DNA from: Monosporascus cannonballus
Taxonomy: Eukaryota > Ascomycota > Sordariomycetes > Xylariales
Assembly: GCA_004154925.1 (NCBI GenBank)
Contig: QJNS01000041.1
Location: 336,828-400,827 of the forward strand
Reading direction: 5' to 3'
Length of the DNA: 64,000 nucleotides
The notes beneath the pieces were generated by a model that ran no database searches, was not told the origin of the DNA, and saw only the letters and a program-made list of their open reading frames with translations. Numbering within the stretch: position 1 is the first letter of the stretch; each line of letters opens with the position of its first letter. A program made the translations under genes and the position numbers. Positions 1-12,903 of the stretch are shown piece after piece.

Positions 1-1697
1 TTATTATTTTCCTTATATTTAAAGATTAACGTTCAAATTAAAAGTATTTAAATTTCTTAAGAATTAATATATTCGGATTATTAAGTAATATTTTTTTAAT
101 TTAATTTAATAACTTATATTTTATTATTATAATTATTATTTATATTAAGAATAAGGCGAAAATTATGGATATCCCTAATTATTTAATTAAGATTATGATA
201 AACCGGGGGTATTTATTAAAAGTTATAAAAGAAATATTAAATTTTATAATTTCGAAATATTTTACTGGAATTAAATTTACATATATAATAACTTAAAATA
301 ATTAAATAATTTTATCCGTATTATCGTATTTATTATTATTTTTGGATTAGGTATAAATATTTCAGATATTAATCGAATAATATAATAAGATATATTGTAA
401 AATTTTTTAATTAAAGATTTATGGCAATAATTTGGTCGAATAATTCGTAATTATAAATACTTAAATATAATTAATTATAAATAAATTATATTATTTATAT
501 TTTATTAAATATTTAATAAATATAAAATTAAATTATTTATGTTAAAAAAAGGAAAAATAACAAAAATAATTTAAATTCGGTAAACCAAAAACTGTATTAC
601 TTATAAAAATATAAAAATTATAATAAAAATTTACGTAACGGATTTGGATAATAAAAAAAATAATACATAATTTATTACGAATAATTTTAATTAGGACAAA
701 ATAATTATTAAATTTTAATTTTAATTTTTGGCCGGTTAAAATATTATCCGTAAATTTTCGAAATGAAATAATTTTGATTTACGGAATTAAATAAAAATAA
801 AGTTTTAATAATACGTATTATTTAATAATAAATATGTATATAAAAGGATTTTAATATATTTAAAAAAAATAAAATTATTATGTTAAAAAAAGATTATAAT
901 AATTTAATTCCGGCTAAATTTTATTATAATATATATACGTTTAATTTTTTATATATATTCGAACCTTTAAATTCGAAAATATTTGCGTAAAAATAATTCA
1001 AAGCCTGTTTAATAAAAACAGTTATTTAGGAAATAATAAAGTCCTAATATAAATAACGGGCGAATAAATTATTTTTTACGTAATTATTTTTATTTGGCGG
1101 TAAAAAGGCAAAATAAATATTTATTTTCATTAAATTTAAACGGTTTTTATTTAATAAATTTCCGAATAAATTAAACGATATTACAGGTTTATATTTAATT
1201 TAAAATATAATCCAATTAATTAAGGCGGTCTTTAATTTCGATAAATAATAATATAAGGATATTTTAAAAAACCGTTTATTTTTTATATTATATATAATAT
1301 ATAAAAAAATTATAGTTTCGATTTTATAAAAAATATAAGTAATTTTTTGCAAACGGCGAAATTTGCTTAATTGGAAATAATAACGTTATATTTTTATGTT
1401 ATAAACCAATTTATATAAATTACGGATTATTATTACGTTATAAATTTAATAAATATTGAAAAAAATATTTTAAGGCTGTTTTGAATTACGTTTTATTTTA
1501 ATTAAAATATACCGTATATAATTATTCGATTTAAATTAATAACTAATAATTTAATAATAATTTTAATAATTTAAATATTAAACCGGCATATACTTTATAT
1601 ATTTTTGCAATTTAAAGTCGCAATTCCGGTTATAGCGATATCTGTATTTATATGTGTAATTTGCACCATATTTAGTAATTTTAATTAAAAATTAATT

Positions 1698-1928
1698 TTA
1701 TTTTTTATTTATAACGTTAATGTAAAACCTATTACTCCCAAATATTTTTAATTTTTTAACCTTATTTTCGTTACCGTATTTATATTTATATAATTCGTTT
1801 ATTTTTATATCGGTACTGGAATCGCCGGCGTTACCAAAACTTAATAATCCGTAACTCGATATTATAAATAATATATTGGAAAAATAAATCGAAATAATAA
1901 TTTTTATCGAAATTAAGAAATTACGCAT
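1698..1928 (-). pseudogene. Small decayed frame in copy A, paralogous to 32223-32450
   Basis: A 76-codon frame of unknown function, rich in Ile, Asn and Lys as RIP-altered frames are. Its partner in copy B (32223-32450, plus) shares a tail ending in NVINKK. The matching position in both copies shows it is part of the 10.8-kb element. I do not recognise a domain, and it is probably a residue of a longer exon rather than an expressed gene. Confidence 0.35.
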
Positions 1929-4680
1929 TAAAAAGAAACGGTATTTATTAGATAATAATATTAATAATAAATTAAAAAATAATTATAATATTAAATTAAA
2001 AAACAAAAAACGAAATTTTGCCGGTTTTAATTAAGGCCGATAATAAAAAAATACGTTTAGTTTTAATATAATATTACGGTTATAAAATATAATATTTATA
2101 AAAATTTATATAATATTAATTAAAATTATTAATATATTATTTATTAAAAAAATTCGTTATTTTTATTAATTTTTAATTCGTTAAACTTTGTATAAATATT
2201 AATTTATTTTAATCCGGACTAATTATATATTATAATAAATATATAATAAATTTTTTTAGCTAAAAGGATTAACGGAATTTTATATTACGTAATTCAAATT
2301 ATAATTTATTACGGTTATTAACAAATTATCGCTTTAATTTTTAACTTTTAATTTATAATGCTGAATTAAAAGTTTTTAAATTTTATTTTTCGGTTTTTTT
2401 TAAATTTATCGTATTAATTTTTAAAATATTTTTTATTTTTTTTTAACTTTTAAGGTATTTTGGTTCGGGCTAAATAATTAGGATTAGTAATTAATTATAT
2501 AAGTAAATAAATAATATAAATAATTTTTCGGCAATATTAAAAAAGTTACATATTTTCGTTATTAATATAATTTTTTAATATTTGGTTTTTTTTAAATATT
2601 AATTCAAAATATTTAAAACTTTAAATTTATAATAAATTTATATTAATTACGTTTTATAACTTTATATTTTTGTAATTAAAATTAATATTTATTAGCGTAC
2701 GGTCCAAATTAAGATTTTTCGAAATCGCTTATATATTTTGTTATTATTTTATTGGAAAGCTTAATAATTATTTCTTTTTCGAATTAAGGCTTTTTGGTTC
2801 CTTTAATAAAGGTTAATAGCCGGATTTAGCTTTTTTTTTTTTGCCGCGTTTTCCCTTTGTCGGCATAATTAAGTCCCCGGCTGGTTTTAGAGATTTCTTT
2901 ATTTTTTTCCCGGCTAGTTTTAAGAATTCCTTTATATTAAAAATTTATATAAATATAATAATAATTAGATATTCTGGGTAACCGCCAAAATCCTTCATAT
3001 TAATACTGAATATATCGCGATATATAAAATTTTAATTTTTGTATAAAATTATTTATTCGGCAATTAATTATATATAATTACGTATTTCTTTTTTGTTTAA
3101 TATTATAAAAATACCGTTTATATAATATATATTATGAAATATATTATAATTTTATATTTTGATAATTAAAAATTTAAAATTATTATATTCTTAATATTAT
3201 CTATTTTATGCAAATCGTTATAAATTATAAATTCTCGAAAATAATTAATAACTTAAATTATATAATTTTTTAAAAAATATATGCCGGTTAAACTTATAAT
3301 ATAAAAAATGTTTATTTTACGGTTCCAAAAACTTATTATTTAATAATTCGTATAATTCGTATTATTTATATTAATAATTTTATTTATATATTTTAATATA
3401 AAAAAACGATTAATATTATATATTATTTAATAATATTTTGGTGATATAGTAAAAATTAAATTTATTAAAATATATAAATATATTTTTGATTAATTTTTTA
3501 TAAATTGTATATATATAATTAAAATTTCGGAATATTTATTTAAAAATTATTTCGAAATTATTATAAATAAAATATACGTTAATATATATATAACGATAAA
3601 TAACTTACGTTTTTTGATATATAATAATAAAATTTACTTTGTAAAAATCTTATAATATTAAAATTTTATTAAATAATTATTTAACTTAAAAAAATTATTT
3701 TATAAATTGCGGCAAAATTTTTAAAAAATAATATATATAATAAAAAATAAAATACAGAAATTAACGCCGTAATGAATATAATTTATATGAAAAATTAATT
3801 TAACGTTATTATGATTTTTATATATATTTTAATTTTTTATTAAATTGCTATATATTTTTAAAATACGATTACTGTATTTTATTTTATTAAACAGTAATAA
3901 TATCATAAAAATAATTATTTAATATTAAATATATATAAATAAATAATTATAATTAAAAAGTTTAATAATATTATAAATTTACCGATATAAATTCGGCTTA
4001 ATTTAAACCAGAAATATAAATAAAAAATATAAAATATAATAAATAAAGTAAAATTTATATATTAAATAATAACCGAATATATTATTGATATAAATAAAAA
4101 ATATGGAAAAATTTATAATATATAAATAAAATTTATAAATACTTAATAAATTATAAATTTTTTTTAAAATAATATATATAATTAACATTAAAATAGTATA
4201 AATTTTAAAATTATATAATTATAAATATGTAAATTATTAAATTTATATTAATTATTAAATATAAATAAGAAAATTAATATTATTTTTTTATAACAAATTA
4301 TTAATATATAAGGAAAAAATCTAATAATTATATATAAATTATACAAAATCTATATTTTAATATAAATTTTTAATATAATTTATAAACATATTTTAATTAA
4401 ATATATAATAAATATAAGTATTATAATTATTAAATATATAATTAATATTATTTACTTAATTATAATTTTTTATAATTTTAAATATTTATTATATTTTAAT
4501 ATATAAAATTATATTATTTATGATATAATAATTATTAATTAATTTTTTTTATTAAATATCCGAAATCCATATTATAATATATACTTTTATATATTTTATA
4601 ATATTATAAAAGGTAAATAAATTCTTTGCTGATATAATAAAAATAATTTCCATTATAACTCCCGATAATATATTTTAAAT

Positions 4681-6130
4681 AAACTTAAAAAATCTTATTC
4701 GCGCGGTTAAAAGAAATAAATTCGTTAATAATATTTTCGAAAAACAATTTGTCTTCGAAAAATAACCTTAAAAACGGATAATAAAATCTCGGATTAAAAA
4801 ATAACCGGAACCAGTATTAAAATAATTTGCAAAAAAAAAAAACTAACGGCGTAATTTTAATTAAAGTAGTTTCGTATTAATTGAATAATATTCGATAATT
4901 TTAAGATATAAAATATTCCTTACGGAAAATATATATTATACGTAACCGATTTCAAATATTAGGTATATATTATAAAATTATATTAATATAGCGAAAAATT
5001 AGAAAAAAATAAATTCCTTATATTTTGACATTAATATAAATATATATTAATTAAAAAATCCTTTAATTATTAAAATTTTATAAATTTAATAATATTATAA
5101 AAAACTTATATTATTAATAAAATTATTTATTATGGAAAAATATAATATTTATATAAATATTAAATATTAATAATATAACTTAAAATATTTTCCGTAATAC
5201 TAACCGGTAAAATAAAATTTATATTATAACGGATTATATTAATTTTATAAATTATTAAAGTATTAAATTAATTATAAATTTTTAATTAATTACAGCTTTC
5301 GTAATTTAGCGAAAAAAATATATAAATAAAGTATTATATAAACGATACAAAAAAAGATTTATAATTTTATAAACAAAGCCGTTTAGCTAAAAAATATATA
5401 TTATATAATTATTTTATAAATATTATAATTTAAGGAAGTATATAAATAATAAAGATGCAAATTAGGTATAAAAATATAATAAAAATTATTTATATATAAT
5501 TTCTAAATATTTGATATTATTATATAATCCGAATAAATATTTTCAAGGGGATTTAAATATAAATATTATACCTAAAACGAATAAAATTTTAAGATTTAAA
5601 AATATAAAAAAAATTATTAATATATAGGTTATAATAATATGTGAAAAAAATAAACCGCGAAAAACAATTATAAAAAATATTTAAAAATATTAATTAATAA
5701 ATTAATTAAAAACGGGGTATACGGATTAATTCAAATTATATATTATATTTAATTATAAATAATGTAATATTTTTTATATAATTTTACGAAAAATAAAAAA
5801 TTCGAATAAAATATAATTAATTAAAATTACGTAAATTATAAATTTAATTATTTATATTAATTTCGTTAATAATTATACCATATATTATATCGTAAAATAT
5901 TATTTTTTTTATTTGCAGTTTTACTATTAAAAATAAATAAGTTATATTAATATAATAATCAAATAATTATAATAATGTATAAAATAATTCCGAAATTAAT
6001 TAATTAAGATTACGTAAATAATAAAGGTATATAAATATTAAAATTATAATATAAATATTATATTATTTATAAGAAGATATAAAGTGATAAAAAAGTAAAA
6101 AATTATATTAATAATTCATTTTCGTTAGAT
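4681..6130 (+). pseudogene. Long RIP-decayed coding frame in the 10.8-kb element (copy A)
   Basis: From about 4941 one frame can be followed for roughly 1.2 kb. Its interruptions are nearly all TAA or TAG where CAA or CAG would be expected. The inferred peptide is rich in Tyr, Ile, Lys and Asn. An acidic or basic stretch precedes it at 4681-4840 in what looks like another frame. The equivalent stretch of copy B is about 28150-29470 on the minus strand. No catalytic motif could be recognised. This is the best candidate for a large protein carried by the element, but a structural protein, a transposase or a captured gene all remain possible. Confidence 0.4.
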
Positions 6131-6354
6131 AAATTTTTATTTTATTTATTTAACGATAATAATAATGATAACGGATTACCTTAATTAAAATTATTAATTA
6201 AGTTATTGATAATTTATATTATGGGATTATAATATTATTTTATATATAAGATAATACGGTTATTTAATATTAAATTATTTTTAATAAATTTAATATCACA
6301 GGTTTTTCGGATAATTACGTTAAAATTATTTACAAATTATTTTTTATTTTTTGC

Positions 6355-6722
6355 CGTATTTAATTAATTAAATTTATTTATGTCGTTAATAATAAGTATA
6401 ATATTATTAAAATCGATAAACTTAATTTCTATAGTTTTACGGCTTACGGCCAAAATATTTTCGGAATTTTAGCTGTTTTTTTAAATCCGAAATAAATATC
6501 CTTTAATAAGCCAAAAATTCCGAAATAAAAAAACGCGTTTAAGGATTTCGTTACGAAAATCCCGAATAATATAACTTTTATTTTGCGAAAAAATATAACG
6601 GGCATGGAATTTGCGTTAAAAGGATATATTGTACTTAATTAAAAACGAATTTCGAAAAACAATAATATTAACGTTATATATATTGTTTTTCGACCGGCGG
6701 AATTCGTTAATAAGCAATAAAT
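6355..6722 (+). pseudogene. Second decayed coding frame in the 10.8-kb element (copy A)
   Basis: The frame through 6379 stays open apart from a few TAA codons at likely CAA or CAG positions. It includes a readable segment NITGMEFALKGYIVLN and ends at a TAA near 6720. It is offset by one base from the frame upstream (4941-6130), so an intron, a frameshift or a separate gene lies between. The opposite strand is also fairly open here (copy B plus strand, about 27600-28180), so the coding strand is not certain. The function is unknown. Confidence 0.35.
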
Positions 6723-7147
6723 TATAATATTTGCCTTTTTAATTCAATACTTTTTATATTTTTTCTTTAGATTTTATTAAAATTAAATTTGATATTAAAA
6801 TCGAATTAATGAATACTTAATTTGATACTACAAAATATAATATTTAATTGAAATAAAATATTTTTTTACTGTAATTAAATTAATTGATCTTATAAAAAAG
6901 AAATAATAATATTAATATTAATTATTTAATATAATTAATATCGCCATATTATATAATATATGAAAAACATAAATAAATTTAGGTTTTTTAAAAGAACTAA
7001 TAATAATTTCGAAATTTTTTATTAATAAAAATAATATTGATTAACGGTTAGTTATTATTTTTAATAAGGTTAAAAAAATTATTGCCCTATAAAATATCGG
7101 CTATATTAAAAATATTTCCGATCCTAGAGCTATTTAATAAAAAGGCC

Positions 7148-7152
7148 TTATT
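7148..7152. repeat. TSD of chromovirus element 1 (left copy)
   Basis: TTATT directly precedes the 5' LTR and recurs at 13956-13960 directly after the 3' LTR. A single TTATT (as AATAA, 27103-27107) is present at the same place in copy B, which never received the insertion. Confidence 0.92.
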
Positions 7153-7570
7153 TGTTATAACCTAACGATCTTGGCTTTTCCAAAACGGTCGGAGAGCTTA
7201 GGCACTCAAGCCCGACCATGCCGAAAGATCACGTGATTGGCTCAAAGAGCTTAAGGGCTTGGCGCCTTTAAGCCGGTTGAGCCAGCAAAAGGCTCAAGGG
7301 GCTCAAAGGGCTTAAGGGCTTAAGCCGGTTAAATGGTTTAAGTTAAAACGAGAATATATATGCTTATTAATTCCATAATTTATATAGCTTCAGCTTATAA
7401 TACTTACTAATACCAAATATTTGCAATATAATATCGTTACCTAAGGCACCCTTAATATTACGAGACGTAATACGTTATTGTATTTATTGCTTAGATTTCC
7501 ACGATATTTCTATTAACATAAACCCGTCGACTTAAGGTTTAATAATTGGTTAAACCGCCTAGCCGTTATA
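7153..7570 (+). repeat. 5' LTR of element 1
   Basis: It begins TGTTATAACC and ends CCGTTATA (ancestrally CCGTTACA, CA changed to TA). It aligns end to end with 13537-13955, with nearly all differences being transitions. Its 3' half, from the motif TATTACGAGACGTAATACG onward, is shared with the LTRs at 16750-17134, 24385-35641 and 38904/45348. Its 5' half is different from theirs. Confidence 0.93.
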
Positions 7571-7876
7571 CGTTACAAGCTTTTGTTCAGTAATACCGTT
7601 AGATTCTGAACAATATTTAATACTATCAAAATATCGACCAGCATTTAGGAAACCCCTATTTAATAATTTTAGGCTCGAATTCGGGAATTAAAAAAAGAAG
7701 TTCGATAACTTAGGGTTACGTTATTTGCCCAGCCCTTTTTCGCCCGCATAAAACCTAAAAAGCTAGAGCCTTATAATAAAAAAGGTAACCTTTAAACTTT
7801 CTTAATTTAGGTGCGAATTTACCTTCGTTTCCTAAACCTTAATAACCCAGCGGATATGGTCCTAACAATAAAAGCA

Positions 7877-8480
7877 TATCTGATAGAAAATACGGCTAAT
7901 TAGTTTAAACCTATTATGAGAAATTTTCTAAAAATAAAAAAAGCAAATAAGAAGGATTTTATTAATAATATCTTTTTAATTTATACCAATTTCGAAAATA
8001 AAGTGCGCAATAATTTCGGCAATCCGGATAAAAAACAATCTGCGGCCTAATAGCTTTTATAATTCCGACAAAAAGAACTTACGTCCAAGTATGCCGTAAC
8101 CTTTAAAAATTTTACGGCCAAGGCCGAATAAGGAGATAACGAAGCCGATACCCTTATCGACATGTTTTATAAAGGGCTAAAAAATAATATAAAAGATAAA
8201 ATTATTCGGATTAAACGATTAATTACCTTAAACCGATATATTATAAAGGTAATCAAAATTAACAATCGACAGTTTGAAAAACGATAAGAAAAAAAAGGAT
8301 AATATACCCCGCGTTCGGAATATATGTCTAACCAGGAGAAGAAAAAAAAATACACCCCTTACTTTTTACGGAACGGCGCCAGAACCTATGGAATTCGGCG
8401 TTACCCATAGATAAAATTAAAGCTAGATTAAATGCTTTAATTATAGCAAAATGGGACATAAGGCTTACAAATACAAAAAA
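7877..8480 (+). pseudogene. gag relic of element 1 (capsid region and zinc knuckle)
   Basis: One frame from about 7880 to 8290 has only a few RIP-type stops and includes the capsid-like segment DNEADTLIDMFYKGLK, matching the retrotransposon gag domain. At 8433-8474 a CCHC zinc knuckle is visible as CFNYSKMGHKAYKYK. Its second and last cysteines are now tyrosines (TGC or TGT to TAC or TAT), as RIP produces. Gag would form the particle that packages the element RNA. The knuckle is offset from the capsid frame, so an indel or frameshift is present. Confidence 0.85.
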
Positions 8481-9539
8481 CACAAAAATCTACGACAAAA
8501 TAACTGGACCCCTGTATCGGAAAAATAATCCAGAAATAATTAAGAAAATAATAACAAAGTTATTAATATAATTTAAGCCAAATATATATTAGGCTTACAG
8601 CGAAAAGTTCAATAAGAATTATCATAATAAAAAATTTGACGCGGAATGCGAAAAGCCAGAAAGTTAACTTAATAAATATTACGAACATAATAAAAAACGC
8701 TATAAAAATAATTACATAAATACCGGGATTAAATAAAAAAACTTTGTTCCGGAATATCCGATCGACATGGCAAAATACACGCCATATACTATCGACGACG
8801 AGAATATTCCGATTACGAAAAATAAAAACAATATATTTACGTACGAATTATCCGCATGTATTACGAAGGATTTAACTTTCCAAACCGTACCGGGCATAAT
8901 AAGAATAACGAGCAATAATATCGACAACTTCGAACCATAACCCCAAAAAATATTCAGCAATTAGCCGAAACAAAAAATTGGCCTAAAAAAATAATATCCG
9001 TAAAAAAACCCCTTATATTATTATGGATAATATAACCATTAAACAGAAAAGGAGTTAATCCAACGTACGGTAAAAAAATATTATTAAAAAGTTATTACGG
9101 ACCTTCATTTTTAATTAGTATTTATTATAGATCCTTAAGAAAAAAAGGCCATTAAAGAAAAAATACGTTAGTTTACAAAAGATCTCTAGAACGATAATTA
9201 GGACGACGCATAATGGGATGTAATCGTAAACATAAAAAAACAATTTATTCGATAGGGAAAAAAATTATAAAAAAACCAGGAACAATTAATACGGCTCGAA
9301 AGAACAATACGCCGATAACAACGACAAATACAGTAGCTTAACGCGTTATATATAAAGATATAAACAAGGTTCGACAGATTCGAATAAGAATTAAAAAAAA
9401 ATCACCTATAAAAAAGCTGCAAAATAACGAAACCTAAAGGAATCAAAAGGAACTTCCAAAAAAGGCTTTAAACGCGATAATAGGAAACGTTAATAACCTT
9501 ATTACTTTGGAAATACGAATCGGAACGTACTAATATACC

Positions 9540-9850
9540 GCAATGGTGGACTACGAAGTTCTGGGCGGAAATTATATTATATCAAATATATTTAATAAGC
9601 TCAAATTGCCATAAAAATATAAGTTGGAACCTTATATAGCGATAAATGCCGAAAGTTAGGAATTTGCTTACAATAACGGAAAAATTATACGCAAAATTAA
9701 TTATTTCGAAATTTTTATCCAAGGACGATACTAGACGGTTAATTTCGACATCGTTCCATTCGGGAATTACGATATAATCTTAGGATTACTATGGATACGC
9801 CAATATGGAATTTTAATTAATGGCGGAATTAATTAGGTAAGGTTCGCCTT
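9540..9850 (+). pseudogene. Aspartic protease relic of element 1
   Basis: The frame reads MVDYEVLGGNYI, a mutated form of the retropepsin active-site loop (D-S/T-G in functional enzymes), followed by FGNYDIILGLLWIRQYGILI. The latter is the conserved C-terminal flap region (ILG followed by W-L/I-R) of fungal gypsy proteases. In-frame TAA and TAG replace Gln and Trp codons. The same region on the minus strand of element 2 (42940-43280) aligns with it. Confidence 0.8.
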
Positions 9851-10199
9851 ATACCTTATTAGCAAATAAAAAAAGAAAAAATCAAGATTTTAATATTCGA
9901 TCGATAATAACGACAAATACAGATATAAGAATATAACAAATATTTTACTACCCAAAAAAACAAAATACAAAAAAAACGGGCATCAAAGAAAAATACGACG
10001 TATCGTTATTACTATCAAAACAAAATTAAAGCAATTAAATAACAATTTGAAACAATAAAAATAACAGCCCCAGGAATTAGAAAATTTAATTAATGTATTA
10101 CCACAATACCATAGATATAAGCAGCTTTTCAAAAAAGAATTCGATACGAAATTACCGGAATATAACAAATAAAATTATGAAATAATTTTTAAGGAAAGA

Positions 10200-10750
10200 C
10201 TTTTAATAAAGTTTTACCCCATTTATAATTTTAATAAAAACGAATTACGCATTTTTAAAAAATACCTAGAAAATCGGTTACAAAAAAAATGGATTCGATC
10301 TTCGAAGTTACCAACAAAATACTCGATATTTTTCGTACCCAAAGAAAATAAGAAATTACGACTTATAATTGATTATCGACAATTAAAAAACGTTACTGTT
10401 AAAGATTAAATATTATTATCCCTAATTATAAAAATAAAAAACTGATTTTACGGAGCTAAATGGTTTATAGTATTCGATTTTAAGAATAAATATAGCCTTA
10501 TTAAGATTAAGAAAAAATACGAATAAAAAATAACTTTTAAAATAAAATACGAATTATTTAAGTATTTAGTTATACTAATAGGATTTACGAACGTACCAGT
10601 AACGTTTTAGCGAATAGTAAATTATATGTTACGAAAATATCTCGATATTTTCGTCGTTTGCTATTTTGACAATATTTTTATTTTTTCGAAAATAAAAAAA
10701 GTATACGTAAAATACGTTTATAAAGTTTTTTAAGCTTTATAAAATATAAG
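10200..10750 (+). pseudogene. Reverse transcriptase relic of element 1
   Basis: Recognisable RT blocks follow one another: FVPKENKKLRLIIDYRQLKN (the K-x-R-x-x-x-D-Y-R-x-L-N motif), then a TFKIKYELFKYLV-like block, then GFTNVPVTF (from G-L-x-N-A-P-A-T-F), then CYFDNIFIFS at the catalytic loop. In an active enzyme that loop is Y-x-D-D. Here the second Asp has become Asn, so the copy is catalytically dead even apart from its stop codons. Confidence 0.92.
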
Positions 10751-11084
10751 GCTATTTGTTAATGCAGAAAAAAAATTAGTTTTATATGCAGAAAATAAAA
10801 TATCTAGAACATATTATCACCCCAGGACATATTAGGATAAACCCCAAGAAAATTGCTGCAGTTACAAAATAGCAAACCTTAACGATAGTTAAGGAGGTAC
10901 AGATATTCCTTGGATTCGCCAATTACTACAGAAAGTTTATTCGAAATTTTAGCAGAATAACTATATTGTTAACGAATTTTATAAAAAAAAAGTTAAAATA
11001 AACGCCAGATATAGAAAAAGTATTTTAGGATATTAAGGATGCGATTATTAACGAATTAATACTAATTATATATGATTTAAACCG

Positions 11085-11460
11085 TTTCGTTAAATTAAAA
11101 ACCGATATTTCGGATTACGCGTTAGGCATAATAATCGGATAACGAAATAATCGAAATAAATTATACCCTATTATATTCTTTTCGTATAAGTTAAAAAAAG
11201 CCGAATTTAATTACGGCATTCCAAATAAGGAATTTATGGCTATTATTATGGCATTTTAGGAGTTTAGGCATTTTCTAAAAGGAAGTTTGCACCAGGTTAA
11301 GGTTTATACGAATCATTAAAATCTTACCTGATTTACTATAATTAAGGAGCTTATAAAACGATAATTTCGTTATGCGGAAAAATTGGCGAATTTCGATTTC
11401 GTTATTATTTATAAAAGAAATTCAAAAAATGATAAAGCAAATGCCCTAAGCAAGCGACCA
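11085..11460 (+). pseudogene. RNase H relic of element 1
   Basis: The frame runs from KTDISDYALGIIIG (the first catalytic Asp of gypsy RNase H is in D-x-S-D-x-A-x-G) through YPIIFFSYKL, KEFMAIIMAF and FRHFLKG. It ends with FVIIYKRNSKNDKANALSKR, the conserved end of gypsy RNase H where D-x-L-S-R is usual. The stops are RIP type. Confidence 0.9.
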
Positions 11461-11599
11461 AACTTCGAAAAGAAATTAGTTAAAGTTAGTTATATAATCT
11501 TTAATATTATTACAAAAAGATATTTACGCTTACGACAAATTGTAATAATTCGGATAATCCCTTGCGATATACATTAGAAAATTTAATAACATAACGATA

Positions 11600-12700
11600 A
11601 TTTCTTAGCAAACCAAAAAACGGACAAAATATAAGTTTTAAAGAAATACCGGAAAAATCTAATACAAAAGATATACGAACATTAGTTATATAAACATTTA
11701 AAAATTTAAAAAACCTTAGAAAAATTATAACGTATATATTCTTTTTCCAGAATGAAATTAATAATATAGAAAGTTATACGGCAATGCGATATTTGCGCCA
11801 AAGCAAAAACTCGACGATATAAGCTATACGAAGAATTACAGCGATTACCAGTCGTAAAGCGACCATAATATTCAGTTATATTCGATTTTATTACCAAACT
11901 TTTTATATCAAAAAATCCAGTTATAGGAATATATTACGATAGCATTTTCGTAATTATCGATCGATTTACGAAATTTTCCTTTTTCTTACTATATTATAAG
12001 GACATAAATACCGATAAATTAATATATATTTTTTTCAGATATATTTTTAATATATACGGATTATTAATAAAAACTATATCAAATAAAGGATTAACCTTTA
12101 TATTAAAATTTTGGCAAGGCCTAATAACATAAATCGGTTTAAATTATAAATTATCTAACATATTTAAACCTTAAATAAATAAACAAACAAAATAAATAAA
12201 CTAAACTTTGGAAATTTACTTACGATATTATATTAATTATAAATAAAATAACTGGGTTAAGAAATTATTAATTACATAATTAACTTATAATACCAATTAC
12301 CAAAAAAATATCAAAATAATATTTATAAATGCAAATTTTGATTTTATTTTAAAAGTTTATAAAAAAGTATACGATAATGGTCCAATTAATATCAAAATAA
12401 TCCTTACGTTAAAACAATTACGACAGCTATATTAAAAAATAAAAACAGAACTAGAATTCGTACGGAACTAAATAAATTAATATTATAACTAAAAAAAGTT
12501 AAAAAAATTAACTTTCGAAAAAAAAAAAATTTTCTTAATTACCAAAAATATTTAAATAAAGCGACTTAACAAAAAACTCAATTTCAAATATATCGGTTTA
12601 TATAAAATTACCAAAAACTTCAGAAAATAATTATTAATTAGAATTTTTACCAAAGGTTAAATTTTATCCAATTTCTTATATTTCTTTATTCGAATTAACA
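11600..12700 (+). pseudogene. Integrase relic of element 1
   Basis: The frame contains CDICAKAKTRR (the C-x-x-C part of the HHCC zinc-binding domain), then DRFTKFSFFLLYYKDI and SNKGLTFILKFWQ (the D and the D-R-G-x-x-F-x-S-x-F-W of the D,D-35-E core), then LNYKLSNIFKP and INQTLEIYLRYYINY around the catalytic Glu (E-x-x-N-x-x-L-E-x-Y-L-R). Gln and Trp codons have become stops. Integrase would insert the cDNA copy into the host chromosome. Confidence 0.9.
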
Positions 12701-12778
12701 ACAAATATAATTAAGATATATACGGCATAAAACGACGTAAAAATAAAAAACGAACAAATATACGAAATAAAGAAAATT

Positions 12779-12903
12779 TTCGAAATGCAAAAACAAAACG
12801 GATTTACCTAATACCTAATTAAATGGAAAAAACACCCGGATTCCGAAAACACCTGGGAACTTGCTAAAAACCTTATTGGCGCCCAGCGCTTACTGAAAAT
12901 TTT
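12779..12903 (+). pseudogene. Chromodomain relic of element 1
   Basis: The frame ends with YLIKWKKHPDSENTWELA and then NLIGAQRLLK. This matches the chromodomain core Y-L-V-K-W-K-G-Y-x-x-x-x-N-T-W-E-P at the C terminus of chromoviral integrases, which is thought to bind modified histone tails and direct insertion to heterochromatin. Element 2 has the same block on its minus strand at 39862-39975. Confidence 0.9.

Noticed and set aside
8712..8960. Minus-strand frame inside element 1
   Set aside because: It is a shadow of the sense gag-protease region, with no family resemblance and no counterpart in element 2.
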